Source of the DNA: a virus
Virus record (IMG/VR): IMGVR_UViG_3300042374_001596
Location: 1-52,994 of that record
Length of the DNA: 52,994 nt
Reading direction: 5' to 3' (one strand)
Position numbers and translations under genes: made by a program. Under the pieces are notes generated by a model. That model was not told the origin of the DNA, made no database searches, and saw only the letters and a list, made by a program, of their open reading frames with translations. Shown one piece after another: positions 35,610-44,771 of this stretch (positions within the stretch are counted from its first letter, which is position 1; the number at the start of each line of letters is the position of its first letter).

Positions 35610-38192
35610 CTAATTTTCCAAAGTTTCCTTTGAATCTTTTAAATCCTTTAATTTGCAATAAATCTTGTTGGACTGTATGCCTAAATCATTTATATAAATT
35701 GCGTCTGGCCCCTTTACGGCTCCAGAAATGACTACGATGTCGTTCTCTTCTGGAAGCTTGCCACCATTCTTGTCCATCATTTCTTGAATTTTATTGCGGT
35801 TACTGTCAAAAACCATAGCTGCGACTTCACTAGTTTCGTCAGAAATCATAACTTTAACATATTTATTGCCGCGCTGCGATGTTCGTTTGGTAACTTCTTG
35901 AACAACGCCAACAACCATTACTTTATCACCCTCTTTTTTGCTTTTAATATCAATAATAGAATTAAAAGATGGATTCTTTTCTCGATAAATTTTATTTAAA
36001 GATTGCGAGTATGGATTTCCAAGAAGAGTATATTCATACCAAAAATTTGCCAGATCTTCATTTCTACTATTTAATAAATAGATTTTTTTGTAAGGCTCAT
36101 ATTTTTTCTTAATAGTTTCAAACCTAGATGGCTTGATAATAAAATCACCATCGGTTGCATCTGAAAGCTTTTTAATATTATCAAGAATATCTGTTTCTCC
36201 ATTGGCAAACATTTGACGGATCATGTTTTTTTCACGATCTGTAAGAATATTGTATGTTTGAGCTTCTAATGCTAGTTTAGATCTTGACTTGCCAAAGCCA
36301 TCAAGCGCACCAGCTTGAATCATTGCCGAAAGAGCGCCAATATTAATTTTAGCTTCTTTAGCAGCATCAAAGCATTCAATTTTATTTGTAAAATTAGAAC
36401 GAAATGCAATAACATTTTTAAGAGTTTTTTCTGAAATACCCTTAATGGCTGAAAGTCCGTAGCGAATGTTATCACCTTCAATTTTAAAATCAACATCTGA
36501 TTTAGCCAAATGCGGCGGCAGCAGTTCAATGCCAAAAGCTTTCATTTCATGACAAATCAATCTTGATTGCTCAAGGAAATCTGATTCGTTAACAGCCATT
36601 CGTAGAAGTGCCAAGAAAAATTCTTTGGGATAATTAAACTTTAAATATGTGGTAATTGCAGAAAGAGATGCGTATGGATAGGCATGCCCTGCACAGAATG
36701 AATAGTTCGCGCTGTCTTCGAGAATTTTCCAATAGAAATCAGCAATCTCTTCGCCAAGTTTTAGTTCTTTTGCTTTGGTATAAATAATCTCTTTCCATTT
36801 AGGCATCTCTTCGCGCTTTTTCTTACCAACAATCTTTCTTAAGGTTTCAGCTTCGCTCAGTGTGAGCCCAAAAACTTTATGCCCAATCGCCATCATTTGC
36901 TCTTGGTACAGTGCAGCGCCACCAGTTCTTTTTAATACCTCATCAACCTTTGGGTGAAATTCTGGAAATTCTCCATAGTTTGCATATCGGGCATATTGCT
37001 CTGCGAAAGCTAAAGCCCCTGGTCTTGCAATTGCTACTACGGCAGCAAGCTGATCTAGATTTTTTGGCTTTACTTGCTTACAAACATTATAATTTGTAAA
37101 CGCCTCAATTTGAAAAATTCCATGCGGGTATTTTAAATCTTGTAAATGTGCATAAACAGTCTCGTAATCTTCAACATCAATATCAAAATAGTTTATGCCC
37201 ACTTGCGTACAAACATCTTGCACTACAGAAAGGCTTTTTAGACCCAAGATATCAAGTTTGAGATTTATTTTTCCTGCCCATTCCATGTTGTATGAAGAAA
37301 CTCTCTCCTTGTCAGATGTCAGCTCCGTTGGGCAAAAATTATTAATATTTTCATAAGAAACAAGATTTCCAGAGGCGTGAACGCTTTTGTTCCTCATCAA
37401 GTCTTTTAATTGAATAGCTACATCGTAAATATCTTTATTTTCGTCACACCATTTTTTAAAATCTTCGTTATCTTTATATTCATCGTCAATTTCGTTAATC
37501 TTGCCAAACTTTGACTGGATCATAGAAGTAACAGCGTTCATCTCATCTTCTGTTTTATCTCCAACTGTCTTTCCGCAATCTTTGATTAAAGCTCTTCCAG
37601 ATAGGGTGCTTGTATTTAAAATTTTTGCCGTCCTATTGGGGTAACGCTTTTCTAAGTACTTAATAACTTCTTGGCGACGATAATAGCAAAAATCCATGTC
37701 AATATCTGGCAAGAAGCTTCCATCAAAATAAACAATACCATCCACAATAGTTTTTTTGGCTCTTGTAGCTGAAATGAATCTTTCAAAATAAAGATCATAC
37801 TTGATAGGGTCTACCTTTGTAACTCCAATCAGATAAAGTATTAGGCTTGATGCTGCAGATCCGCGACCAGGCCCAGTTGGAATGTTTTCTTTTTCGCAAA
37901 AGTTGATCACATCCCAAATCATTAAAATATAGTCAACAAATCCAAGATCTTGCAGCACTTTGAATTCTTTAACAGTACGCTCTTTGTATAAGTCAATATT
38001 TGCCCCATCTTCTTTTAATTTGGGAATAATTTTTTTAAAACCAGACTGGCAAAGAGCCTGTAAAAAGTCATCATTTGATGCATCTTTTGATAGCCCAATT
38101 TTCTTTTTTTGAGTTGCTGTAAACTCAATAGTGGGACATCTTACGCCATGCAGAGGCAAGTCTAATTTATCAAAAGATTCTAGAAAGTTCAT
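35610..38192 (-). CDS. dnaE: DNA polymerase III alpha, polymerase half (palm, fingers, beta-binding, OB)
   Basis: An 860-residue protein. GPGRGSAASSLILYLIGVTK and FLPDIDMDFCYYRR (catalytic D-x-D) mark the palm, and KINLKLDILGLKSLS holds the third catalytic Asp. QEQMMAIGHKVFGLTLSEAE and GHAYPYASLSAITTYLKF are finger and helix-hairpin-helix regions. The C-terminal DKVMVVGVVQEVTKRTSQRG is an OB fold. The protein starts at what is normally the end of the PHP domain; that domain is encoded separately at 39488-40243. A complete bacterial alpha subunit is about 1100-1160 residues, close to the two parts together. The start overlaps the ClpP-like gene by ATGA. Confidence 0.95.
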   Translation of the reverse strand: MNFLESFDKLDLPLHGVRCPTIEFTATQKKKIGLSKDASNDDFLQALCQSGFKKIIPKLKEDGANIDLYKERTVKEFKVLQDLGFVDYILMIWDVINFCEKENIPTGPGRGSAASSLILYLIGVTKVDPIKYDLYFERFISATRAKKTIVDGIVYFDGSFLPDIDMDFCYYRRQEVIKYLEKRYPNRTAKILNTSTLSGRALIKDCGKTVGDKTEDEMNAVTSMIQSKFGKINEIDDEYKDNEDFKKWCDENKDIYDVAIQLKDLMRNKSVHASGNLVSYENINNFCPTELTSDKERVSSYNMEWAGKINLKLDILGLKSLSVVQDVCTQVGINYFDIDVEDYETVYAHLQDLKYPHGIFQIEAFTNYNVCKQVKPKNLDQLAAVVAIARPGALAFAEQYARYANYGEFPEFHPKVDEVLKRTGGAALYQEQMMAIGHKVFGLTLSEAETLRKIVGKKKREEMPKWKEIIYTKAKELKLGEEIADFYWKILEDSANYSFCAGHAYPYASLSAITTYLKFNYPKEFFLALLRMAVNESDFLEQSRLICHEMKAFGIELLPPHLAKSDVDFKIEGDNIRYGLSAIKGISEKTLKNVIAFRSNFTNKIECFDAAKEAKINIGALSAMIQAGALDGFGKSRSKLALEAQTYNILTDREKNMIRQMFANGETDILDNIKKLSDATDGDFIIKPSRFETIKKKYEPYKKIYLLNSRNEDLANFWYEYTLLGNPYSQSLNKIYREKNPSFNSIIDIKSKKEGDKVMVVGVVQEVTKRTSQRGNKYVKVMISDETSEVAAMVFDSNRNKIQEMMDKNGGKLPEENDIVVISGAVKGPDAIYINDLGIQSNKIYCKLKDLKDSKETLEN

Positions 38193-38857
38193 TTCTTTCT
38201 TAGCCTATTCTTTTTTGAATAATTTAGCAACATTGTTTGTTCTGTTTTTTGCATTTCGACTTTTAATCTTGGGACACCAATATGATCAGCAATTCCTAGT
38301 TGATATGTCGCTTTTGCATCCAAATAAAGATCAGCGTTATTATTTTTAATAAGCATTTTTTCAAAAGTGCCAGATTTCTTTTTGCAATTTTTATCCAGCA
38401 TTAGAAGTAAATTACTATTTAGTTCAGAACAATGCTCTGCGCTAACAGCAATATCTGAGAATTTTCCATAATACTCATGAGATACCTGATGGACAAGAAC
38501 ATAGCCATATTTTGAAATAAATCTCATTCCATGATCACCAGCAGATAACAAAACTGCGCCACAGCTAAACGCTTTTCCATCACAAATTGTAGCAACTTTT
38601 TTGGTAGAGCTTTCAATAATAGAAAGCATTGCATGGAGAGCATAAACATCGCCACCATAAGAATCTACGATTATGGGAATAATTTCTTGATCAGAAGATT
38701 CGAGTCTGAAAAAATCTTCCCGAAATTCGTTAACTGCACCTTCGCAAATTTCATTAACAATAATAAAGTTATTGTTTTTTCTTTTATTTAAACCTTGTAA
38801 ATCTTGAATATCGATTTCAAACGGCAAATCATCTTGATTAATTTTAATTTCTTTCAT
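38189..38857 (-). CDS. ClpP/SppA-like serine protease, 222 aa
   Basis: A crotonase/ClpP-type fold with an apparently intact triad: Ser in GKAFSCGAVLLSAGD, His in YGYVLVHQVS, Asp in TYQLGIADHIG. PIIVDSYGGDVYALHAML is the oxyanion strand-turn. Phage relatives serve as head-maturation proteases or ClpP homologues. Here the gene is embedded between exonuclease and polymerase genes, so a role in processing replication proteins is also possible. Overlaps both neighbours by ATGA. Confidence 0.82.
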   Translation of the reverse strand: MKEIKINQDDLPFEIDIQDLQGLNKRKNNNFIIVNEICEGAVNEFREDFFRLESSDQEIIPIIVDSYGGDVYALHAMLSIIESSTKKVATICDGKAFSCGAVLLSAGDHGMRFISKYGYVLVHQVSHEYYGKFSDIAVSAEHCSELNSNLLLMLDKNCKKKSGTFEKMLIKNNNADLYLDAKATYQLGIADHIGVPRLKVEMQKTEQTMLLNYSKKNRLRKK

Positions 38858-39498
38858 TGGTTTAATAAGTAAAGTTGTTTTTTTAGAATTTGATATGTTA
38901 GTTCAACATCGTACAAGCCATTGTGAGCAAGACTTTTATCGTATGGGATGCTGTATTTCTTACAAAGGTATTCTACTGAAGTTTTAAGGCCTTTTCTATT
39001 AAAAGATTTAAGTTTAAAATTCCAAGCTGCTTGTGATTGGCCTTCAGGTTTTTGATATCCAATCTCTATAGCTTTTTCAATATTTTGAACATCGTATATT
39101 CGTTCAACATACGAGTAATCACTTTTCTTACCTAAAGATCTTCGAAAAGTGTTATGTATAAAAATATCAAAACCAATCAGGTTAGCTCCAGAGATTAAAA
39201 TGTCTCTATCGAATAAGTATTTCTCAAAATGTTCGAGAACTTCGCTTGGATCTTCGCTTTTTTGCTTGTATTCGCTATGAATAAAGCCAGTTATTCTTGC
39301 AGCATCTGTAGACATTTTTAAATCTGGCCAGAATGGAAAGCGATCATATTCTTCAATTTTTTCATTCCCTTGATAAAGGCAGTAAGAAAGTTGCCAAGGT
39401 CTGGATGAAAATAAATTTAAATCCTCAGTTTCAAAATCGAAAATGAGCCACTTTTTATTATTATCAAATCTTAATAAATTATTAATTTTACGAGCCAT
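38854..39498 (-). CDS. DnaQ-like 3'-5' exonuclease (proofreading), DEDDh
   Basis: Start at the ATG at 39498 (MARKINNLLRFDNNKK); the longer frame begins with TTG. Motif I is WLIFDFETED (D-x-E), motif II is LIGFDIFIHNTF, and motif III is KSLAHNGLYDVELTYQIL with the H-x-x-x-x-D of the DEDDh class. It is very likely the epsilon-type proofreading partner of the split polymerase and lies between its two halves. 214 residues, near the usual length of the catalytic domain. It overlaps the PHP-half gene by 11 bases. Confidence 0.9.
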   Translation of the reverse strand: MARKINNLLRFDNNKKWLIFDFETEDLNLFSSRPWQLSYCLYQGNEKIEEYDRFPFWPDLKMSTDAARITGFIHSEYKQKSEDPSEVLEHFEKYLFDRDILISGANLIGFDIFIHNTFRRSLGKKSDYSYVERIYDVQNIEKAIEIGYQKPEGQSQAAWNFKLKSFNRKGLKTSVEYLCKKYSIPYDKSLAHNGLYDVELTYQILKKQLYLLNQ

Positions 39499-40243
39499 GA
39501 ACTTCACCCTTCCATCGTTCAAAATTAAATGTATCAGAACTCATATAGTTTAATTCTGGTTTCGATAATTTAGATTTGTTTAAAATACAGCGAAAAGATT
39601 GATATGCTTTGAAATTTTCTGGCTTTTCATAGAAAATTGACTGTGCTGGAGTTAAAGTGCAACCATGATCCGCAGAGCAATATAGCTCTAGAGCATCTTT
39701 TATAATTCCGTCAAACGGAAGACCATTATCTTCAACAAAGAAAGTATGCGGCATTCTAGACAGTGATGGTATGATTTCAGAGAATGTCATTGTATTTTTA
39801 GCTACAAAAGAATCGTAAAATGGAAATGCTATGGTTAAATTCTTAGTGATGAGATCATTAAAGTTTTTCCAATCAATTCTCGGCAAATAATAAAACCCAT
39901 ACTCACTAGCCCAAGCCCAAATCTTGATTAGGTCTTTATATCCTTTAGAATTTTTAATGAATAAAATAATTTTAGATTCATTTTTAAGACTTTCTTCTTT
40001 TGTTGAAGCATCGTCTGTGATGATCAATTTTAATCCAAAACGCAAATTTAAATCAAGATCTTTGCAGTTCGAATATGCCTCAAGAAAACCAGTCATAACG
40101 CTTTCAACCAAATAAACATCTTGAATATTGTTATTTTTGCAAATATCAAGAATGGATTTAGGCCCAATCTCTGGACTTTCTTTATCTAAGGTTAAGATAG
40201 ATCGCCCAGAATAATGGGATGTCCATAAAGGAACTTTAAGCAT
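39488..40243 (-). CDS. dnaE: DNA polymerase III alpha, N-terminal PHP-type half
   Basis: A 251-residue protein. PLWTSHYSGRSILTLDKESP aligns with the H-x-H-Y-S start of the PHP domain (first His replaced by Thr). SILDICKNNNIQDVYLVES matches the 'ELVKxAKExGMxAxALTD' helix-strand, and LRFGLKLIITDD matches 'IKPIIGxEVYV'. KGYKDLIKIWAWASEYGFYY and CTLTPAQSIFYEKPENFKAY, then NYMSSDTFNFERW continue through the region just before the palm. Most PHP metal ligands are missing, so it is probably a structural domain. It ends where the gene at 35610 begins in domain order. Confidence 0.82.
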   Translation of the reverse strand: MLKVPLWTSHYSGRSILTLDKESPEIGPKSILDICKNNNIQDVYLVESVMTGFLEAYSNCKDLDLNLRFGLKLIITDDASTKEESLKNESKIILFIKNSKGYKDLIKIWAWASEYGFYYLPRIDWKNFNDLITKNLTIAFPFYDSFVAKNTMTFSEIIPSLSRMPHTFFVEDNGLPFDGIIKDALELYCSADHGCTLTPAQSIFYEKPENFKAYQSFRCILNKSKLSKPELNYMSSDTFNFERWKGEVHGS

Positions 40244-40274
40244 TTTTTTATATTAGAGCTTGTTGGGGCAAAAA

Positions 40275-41282
40275 TCAATTAAAATCTGCACTGCCATAAT
40301 GTGCGGGACAACCAGCGTATTCTAGCTTTTCCCATGACTGATTATCGCCTACCTTTTCGTACTGAAATTTTTCTAGATAATCTTTTTCAAGAACTGTTTT
40401 AATAATATTTTTATTCTCATCGAATAGTCTGTAGTAAGAAAATGGATCGCGGAATGAGCATTTCCATCCAGACTTTGCGCCACACTTCCATCTTCTTGAA
40501 TTATCATATAGAGCATAATCATTTTTTGCGTCTTGTTCGTCAAAATTAGAAATGATAGTATTCACATAAGATAAATAGTGCCGGAATCCTTCAATTTGCT
40601 CTTCAGTAAATTCAAGCTCTTGGAATGGATTTTTGGCAAATCGTAAAAAAATAAATCGACCAATTACCTTTTTAAAGTTTGGAATTTTACCAGCCTTCTT
40701 TAAGAAATGTGCTGCAAGAGTATACATCATAGCTTGCAAATTACTCTCAAGCTCTTCACCTCTAAACTGCTGCTTGCTTGACTTATAATCAGAAATAAAA
40801 ATTGATTCTGTTTTTTTATTAAAAAGTATTTTATCTATATAGCCAACAATTCTAAATTCAAGCTCTTCGTCAATAATATCAAAAGCATATTCCGAATCAA
40901 GAATTTCTTCGTGATCTTCTGGAAAAAATCCAGCTTCAAGACCTACCTTAATCATTTCATAAATTAAACCTATGTTTGTTTTTTTTGATTTTTTATCCTC
41001 TTCAAACATTTCTAGCCCGTACTTATGACACTTGGCTCTTAAAAATCTTTTTATTAATGGGAACTTTTCAATATCGCAATCTGCTTCGTGCATTTCTTTT
41101 GCAAAACGTATCCATTTCGGCTTTGTTAAGAGTTCAAAAAGGTCATGGCATACTGATCCTCTTAAAGCTCCAGAGTTTGTCGTGTCTGGAAGTTTAAGAT
41201 GATATTTGCTCCAATATAGCCATGAGCACTCTCCAAGGGTTTTAACCCTAGAAGCTGAAAGCTTTGTTAGTTCTTTATCCAT
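40275..41282 (-). CDS. PD-(D/E)XK nuclease, RecB/Cas4-like
   Basis: A 335-residue protein. LSASRVKTLGECSWLYWSKY is the N-terminal 'SxSxxxxxxxCPxxYxxxY' start, GALRGSVCHDLFELL the helix with the conserved His, EFRIVGYIDKILFNKK and FISDYKSSK the catalytic D and D-x-K. ESNLQAMMYTLAA is the Q-x-x-x-Y motif. C-terminal cysteines (WKCGAKSGWKCSF) with the N-terminal Cys may bind an iron-sulfur cluster, as in Cas4/AddB. It likely processes DNA ends in recombination or replication. Confidence 0.85.
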   Translation of the reverse strand: MDKELTKLSASRVKTLGECSWLYWSKYHLKLPDTTNSGALRGSVCHDLFELLTKPKWIRFAKEMHEADCDIEKFPLIKRFLRAKCHKYGLEMFEEDKKSKKTNIGLIYEMIKVGLEAGFFPEDHEEILDSEYAFDIIDEELEFRIVGYIDKILFNKKTESIFISDYKSSKQQFRGEELESNLQAMMYTLAAHFLKKAGKIPNFKKVIGRFIFLRFAKNPFQELEFTEEQIEGFRHYLSYVNTIISNFDEQDAKNDYALYDNSRRWKCGAKSGWKCSFRDPFSYYRLFDENKNIIKTVLEKDYLEKFQYEKVGDNQSWEKLEYAGCPAHYGSADFN

Positions 41283-42156
41283 TTAAAATATTATTTATTT
41301 CTTCTTTTGAAGATTCACCCCAATCCTTACATTTAGGAAGGCGTATTTGAATCTGATCTTTGTTAAAAAATTCAAAAAGAGATTGCTGCATCTTTTCGGC
41401 AGCATTGTTTCCAGCAAAATTATTATCTGAATCATTATTTGTTGATATGATAATTCTATCAGGATCTGCTGCAATTAGCGATTTTAATATTGCCCTACCC
41501 AGCTTAAGCCCGAATAAAACTAAAAAGTTTTTGACACCAGCTTCCCAAAGTGCAAGACCATCGCCAATAGATTCAACAAGGATAATTTCTTTTTTATTTA
41601 AAATATCATCTTTATTCAAAAATGCAGGATATACCCAAGAATCAACAGATCCGAGATGTTTCCATTTCGGAGTATTTTTAGATATTTTTTTGCCAATCCA
41701 TCGCCCAGATATGCCGATAAATTCATTACGGTTATTTTTGATTGGAAAGACGTAGCGATTATACATTGCGCTTTTGGTTGTTTTTGGTATAACTCCACCA
41801 AGAAAGAGTTCTAATGTGGCGTCACTAATACCCCTTTCATTCCAATAAGAGTGATTTTTTTGCAAGCTTTCTAATTCACTTTTATCAAAAACTTCACCAG
41901 ATGAAACTATAGTTTCTTTTTTAACTGGTATTTCTAAATTACCATCAAATTTTCCACCACTTATTTCTACAAGCTTTTTAAAATCCCCACCTGTACCCCT
42001 TGCAAAATCAATCCATTTGCCAGAATCTTTTAGAATTCTTAATGAAGAATCGTTATCTGAATCACGATAAATTGGCTTTGTGCGCCACTCCTTCCCGCGA
42101 TCAAGAAGTGTATATCCCAACCCCTCTAGGACAGTTTTGAAATCTACACTTGTCAT
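41275..42156 (-). CDS. Toprim-domain DNA primase, 293 aa
   Basis: The N-terminal 60 residues (LDRGKEWRTKPIYRDSDNDS, WIDFARGTGGDFKKLVE) match the zinc-finger module of DnaG/phage primases but lack the zinc-binding cysteines. The Toprim core has EIILVESIGDGLALWEAG (catalytic Glu) and RIIISTNNDSDNN with NAAEKM (D-x-D-like). It should make RNA primers for the helicase encoded just upstream. Its ATG overlaps the helicase TAA (TAATG), suggesting coupled, equimolar expression. It lacks a fused helicase, unlike T7 gp4. Confidence 0.88.
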   Translation of the reverse strand: MTSVDFKTVLEGLGYTLLDRGKEWRTKPIYRDSDNDSSLRILKDSGKWIDFARGTGGDFKKLVEISGGKFDGNLEIPVKKETIVSSGEVFDKSELESLQKNHSYWNERGISDATLELFLGGVIPKTTKSAMYNRYVFPIKNNRNEFIGISGRWIGKKISKNTPKWKHLGSVDSWVYPAFLNKDDILNKKEIILVESIGDGLALWEAGVKNFLVLFGLKLGRAILKSLIAADPDRIIISTNNDSDNNFAGNNAAEKMQQSLFEFFNKDQIQIRLPKCKDWGESSKEEINNILNG

Positions 42157-43631
42157 TACAACAATCCATCTTCTTGATTTTCATTTTCAAATACGTTAAC
42201 ATCAACATTTCTTGCGTTAACGACATCTTCAAGCGTTCCACATTCGCTAACTTGAAAATTTTCAACCTTATAATTAATAAAGTTAGGTTTGTAAGTGACT
42301 CTGCCTCGGTCATCGACAACGCGAACAAGATTTGAGTGACCCCTTGCATTTTTACCCTGATAGCGCGTAGCAAGCTCAATATACTTATGAGTGCCAAACT
42401 GGACACCATCTTCAGCCTGCTCTTCGATTGTTTTTCTTCTAAAGATACCAACTTGAGAAGCAAACCACTGTAAACGATCTGACTGTGCAATGGCGCTAGA
42501 GTCATCTGTGCCACCCTCTGCCGATCTGTTTAATTGACATGCAGTAAGTAGTGGAATGTTTAAGCGCAAATGACATTCTTTTAGCTTATCAACCTTTTCT
42601 CCAATAAGCTGATATTCTTGCTTATTTCCATCAGATTCTCCTGTAAGCTTAATATAGTCATAAACCACAATTGCAGGATTTCCACGACCAACATCACCAT
42701 AATACCAGCGCTGAATCAAAGAAGTAATTTCTTCTGTCTTTTTTCTTGCAACTGTCATGTGCTGAACATGGCCAAGAGCTTGTTTTAATTCTTGCTTTTT
42801 GGATTCAAATTTTGCATACAACTCTCTATTCTTTTTATAATTTCCCGTTTCAAGCCACCACATTGGAACGCCAGTGATTGCACTTGCAATTCTAAATTTC
42901 ATATCTTTAGTTTGCATTTCGGTATCCAGAATTAAAGCCTTGCAATTTGGATTAAGCAATGCTGTTTTAAATGCAATATCATTCAAGATTGTGCTTTTGC
43001 CGTGCTTTGGTCGAGACACCCAAGCATATACCTCTCCATTACGAAGACCGCCGTACATTTCATTAAAATTTTTATATGGAGTAACGAGACCAGTATCGTT
43101 GATAGGATTATCTCCTCGCTCCTCAATCATTTCAACAATGTCATCAAAAAGATCTTCAGGCTTTTCATTAAGATTATATGCTGAGATTTTTTCTCCATAC
43201 ATTTTATCAGCCAATGCAACAATTTCATCAGCTTCCATTTCCCCAGCAGAAATCATAGACTGGGCCATGCTTGAGGCCATTGTGTGTATGTCACGCCTAA
43301 TAGAAAGTGTTTTTAATCTACGGCATGCATCTTCCAAAGCCTTATCGCTAATCTTAATGTATGAAAGGCTCTGTAGATAATTTAAAATATCTAAATTTCC
43401 TTTATAGGTAATGCCAAGGCTCTGCAGTCTTTCTGAAACGAGAACTGGATCGCTTGACTTATTATGCAAAGCGCAGTCTTTTAGTATTGCAAATATAGCA
43501 CCGTGAGGCTTATGAATAAAGTCTTCTTCAGAAATTAAATGAATTAACTCAAGTAGCTTCTTGGGATTCTTTAAGAACCCTGCTATACAGTGTTTTTCAA
43601 TTGTTTGATTTGCGATCTTGTCTTGATTCAT
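42156..43631 (-). CDS. dnaB: replicative DNA helicase, DnaB family
   Basis: A 491-residue protein. The N-terminal domain (TIEKHCIAGFLKNPKKLLEL, PHGAIFAILKDCALH) matches DnaB-N. RecA-fold motor: Walker A VSRPKHGKSTI at about 205-215 (unusual H before GKS), Walker B IVVYDYIKLTGE, motif H3 LNIPLLTACQLNRSAEGG, and C-terminal arginine segment VRVVDDRGRVTYKPNF. A hexameric 5'-3' fork helicase. Length is normal for the family. ATGA overlap with the dNMP kinase gene. Confidence 0.94.
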   Translation of the reverse strand: MNQDKIANQTIEKHCIAGFLKNPKKLLELIHLISEEDFIHKPHGAIFAILKDCALHNKSSDPVLVSERLQSLGITYKGNLDILNYLQSLSYIKISDKALEDACRRLKTLSIRRDIHTMASSMAQSMISAGEMEADEIVALADKMYGEKISAYNLNEKPEDLFDDIVEMIEERGDNPINDTGLVTPYKNFNEMYGGLRNGEVYAWVSRPKHGKSTILNDIAFKTALLNPNCKALILDTEMQTKDMKFRIASAITGVPMWWLETGNYKKNRELYAKFESKKQELKQALGHVQHMTVARKKTEEITSLIQRWYYGDVGRGNPAIVVYDYIKLTGESDGNKQEYQLIGEKVDKLKECHLRLNIPLLTACQLNRSAEGGTDDSSAIAQSDRLQWFASQVGIFRRKTIEEQAEDGVQFGTHKYIELATRYQGKNARGHSNLVRVVDDRGRVTYKPNFINYKVENFQVSECGTLEDVVNARNVDVNVFENENQEDGLL

Positions 43632-44242
43632 TGCGGCTTGATTTGGCTATAAATAGGCTTAACAACATTATAGTGATAACTATCAAAATTGTCAATTTCA
43701 ATATTACTCATTGTGTGCCAAGTTACAGCAAAATCAGCATATTCTTTGATCATCGGCGAATTTGCTTTTTCTTCGAAATTGGCTGGGTCAATCAGTTTGT
43801 TGTGTTCAATTCTTTCAAGGTGAATTAATTTTCCACCTTGAGATTTAATCCAGTTATGTTCGTCTTGTTCGTATTCGGCATATCTAATATCTGGAATAAT
43901 TGCAATAAATGGTTTATCGCTAGATACAGAATGGGCATCTGCTACAATTTGTTTTTGCAAGATGCTAGTCCAATATGTTCCATTGGTTCTTATTCTTTGA
44001 ATTTTTCCATAGCTAACTAATAGTTCACGAAATTTTGATTTTTCATTCGTGTCTTCTGTCCAAACATTCATTGAGCATTTTTCAGCCAGAAATTGCTGCA
44101 TATCTTTTTTAAGCTCATTTGCTAATGAGTATTTTTTAGCAATAAATCCATCGCGTTTAAATAGCTCTATAAGACAATTTGCGAACGTATCCTTGCCGAC
44201 TCTAGCTGCGGCACCAACTCCAATAAGTTTAATTTTATTCAT
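43628..44242 (-). CDS. deoxynucleoside monophosphate kinase
   Basis: A 204-residue P-loop protein: GVGAAARVGKDTFAN (G-x4-GKDT) at residues 8-22. YSLANELKKDMQQFLAEKCS and KFRELLVSYGKIQRIRTNGT fit the T4-type dNMP kinase family (lid and substrate region), and FIAIIPDIRYAEYEQD is a Walker-B-like strand with DxRxxxE. It would phosphorylate dNMPs from degraded host DNA to dNDPs. The end overlaps the helicase start. Confidence 0.85.
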   Translation of the reverse strand: MNKIKLIGVGAAARVGKDTFANCLIELFKRDGFIAKKYSLANELKKDMQQFLAEKCSMNVWTEDTNEKSKFRELLVSYGKIQRIRTNGTYWTSILQKQIVADAHSVSSDKPFIAIIPDIRYAEYEQDEHNWIKSQGGKLIHLERIEHNKLIDPANFEEKANSPMIKEYADFAVTWHTMSNIEIDNFDSYHYNVVKPIYSQIKPQ

Positions 44243-44771
44243 GTGCTAAAATTTTCCAATACTTGGGGTCTGCATAAATTTCTCCAGAATTAATTTTCAT
44301 TAAATATTCAACGATTTCACCCCAGGATTCAAATACAAGATCCATATTAATAAGCCCAGCCAACCAAAGTGGAAATTTTTTCTTATCATCAGTATAAATA
44401 AGAATTGGCTTATTCTGCAAAGACGCAATTACAATCTCGTGTATTGTTCCGAAAGTCGGGACTTCTGGATCAATTTTTCCAATAATAAAAGTAGAAAGAT
44501 CAACCATGCGAAGGTCACGGCTAATAACACCTTTCATATATTTAGAAATAGATTTCCAATCACCACATTCTCTTTGAGTTTTTAACTTATCTCTATCTTC
44601 TTGCGTTTCTGTAAGCTGGTTTGCAAAATGGTCATTATTTGGATCGAAACATTTTATGCCAATTTGTTTAACCGCTTCTGTTATTGTAATACGCCAATCA
44701 AAACAATTATCTGAATATTCAATTGGGCCAACCAAATAGCAATAAGAATTTTTTAAAAGTTCAAGATTCAT
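44235..44771 (-). CDS. nucleoside 2-deoxyribosyltransferase-like protein
   Basis: YCYLVGPIEYSDN is the first strand with the G-P-I turn of the family, RDLRMVDLSTFIIGKIDPEV then PTFGTIHEIVIAS carries the active-site D and E (D-x-S-T-F-I-I and GTxxEI), and KPILIYTDDKKKFPLW is the nucleotide-side strand. Members swap bases on deoxyribose or hydrolyse modified nucleotides, so it may help supply or alter the dNTP pool. 178 residues, typical length. Confidence 0.8.
   Translation of the reverse strand: MNLELLKNSYCYLVGPIEYSDNCFDWRITITEAVKQIGIKCFDPNNDHFANQLTETQEDRDKLKTQRECGDWKSISKYMKGVISRDLRMVDLSTFIIGKIDPEVPTFGTIHEIVIASLQNKPILIYTDDKKKFPLWLAGLINMDLVFESWGEIVEYLMKINSGEIYADPKYWKILAHE

Noticed and set aside
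38189-38857. Head-maturation protease assigned firmly
   Set aside because: The ClpP fold fits, but the gene is embedded in replication genes with no portal or capsid gene beside it, so the specific role is left open.
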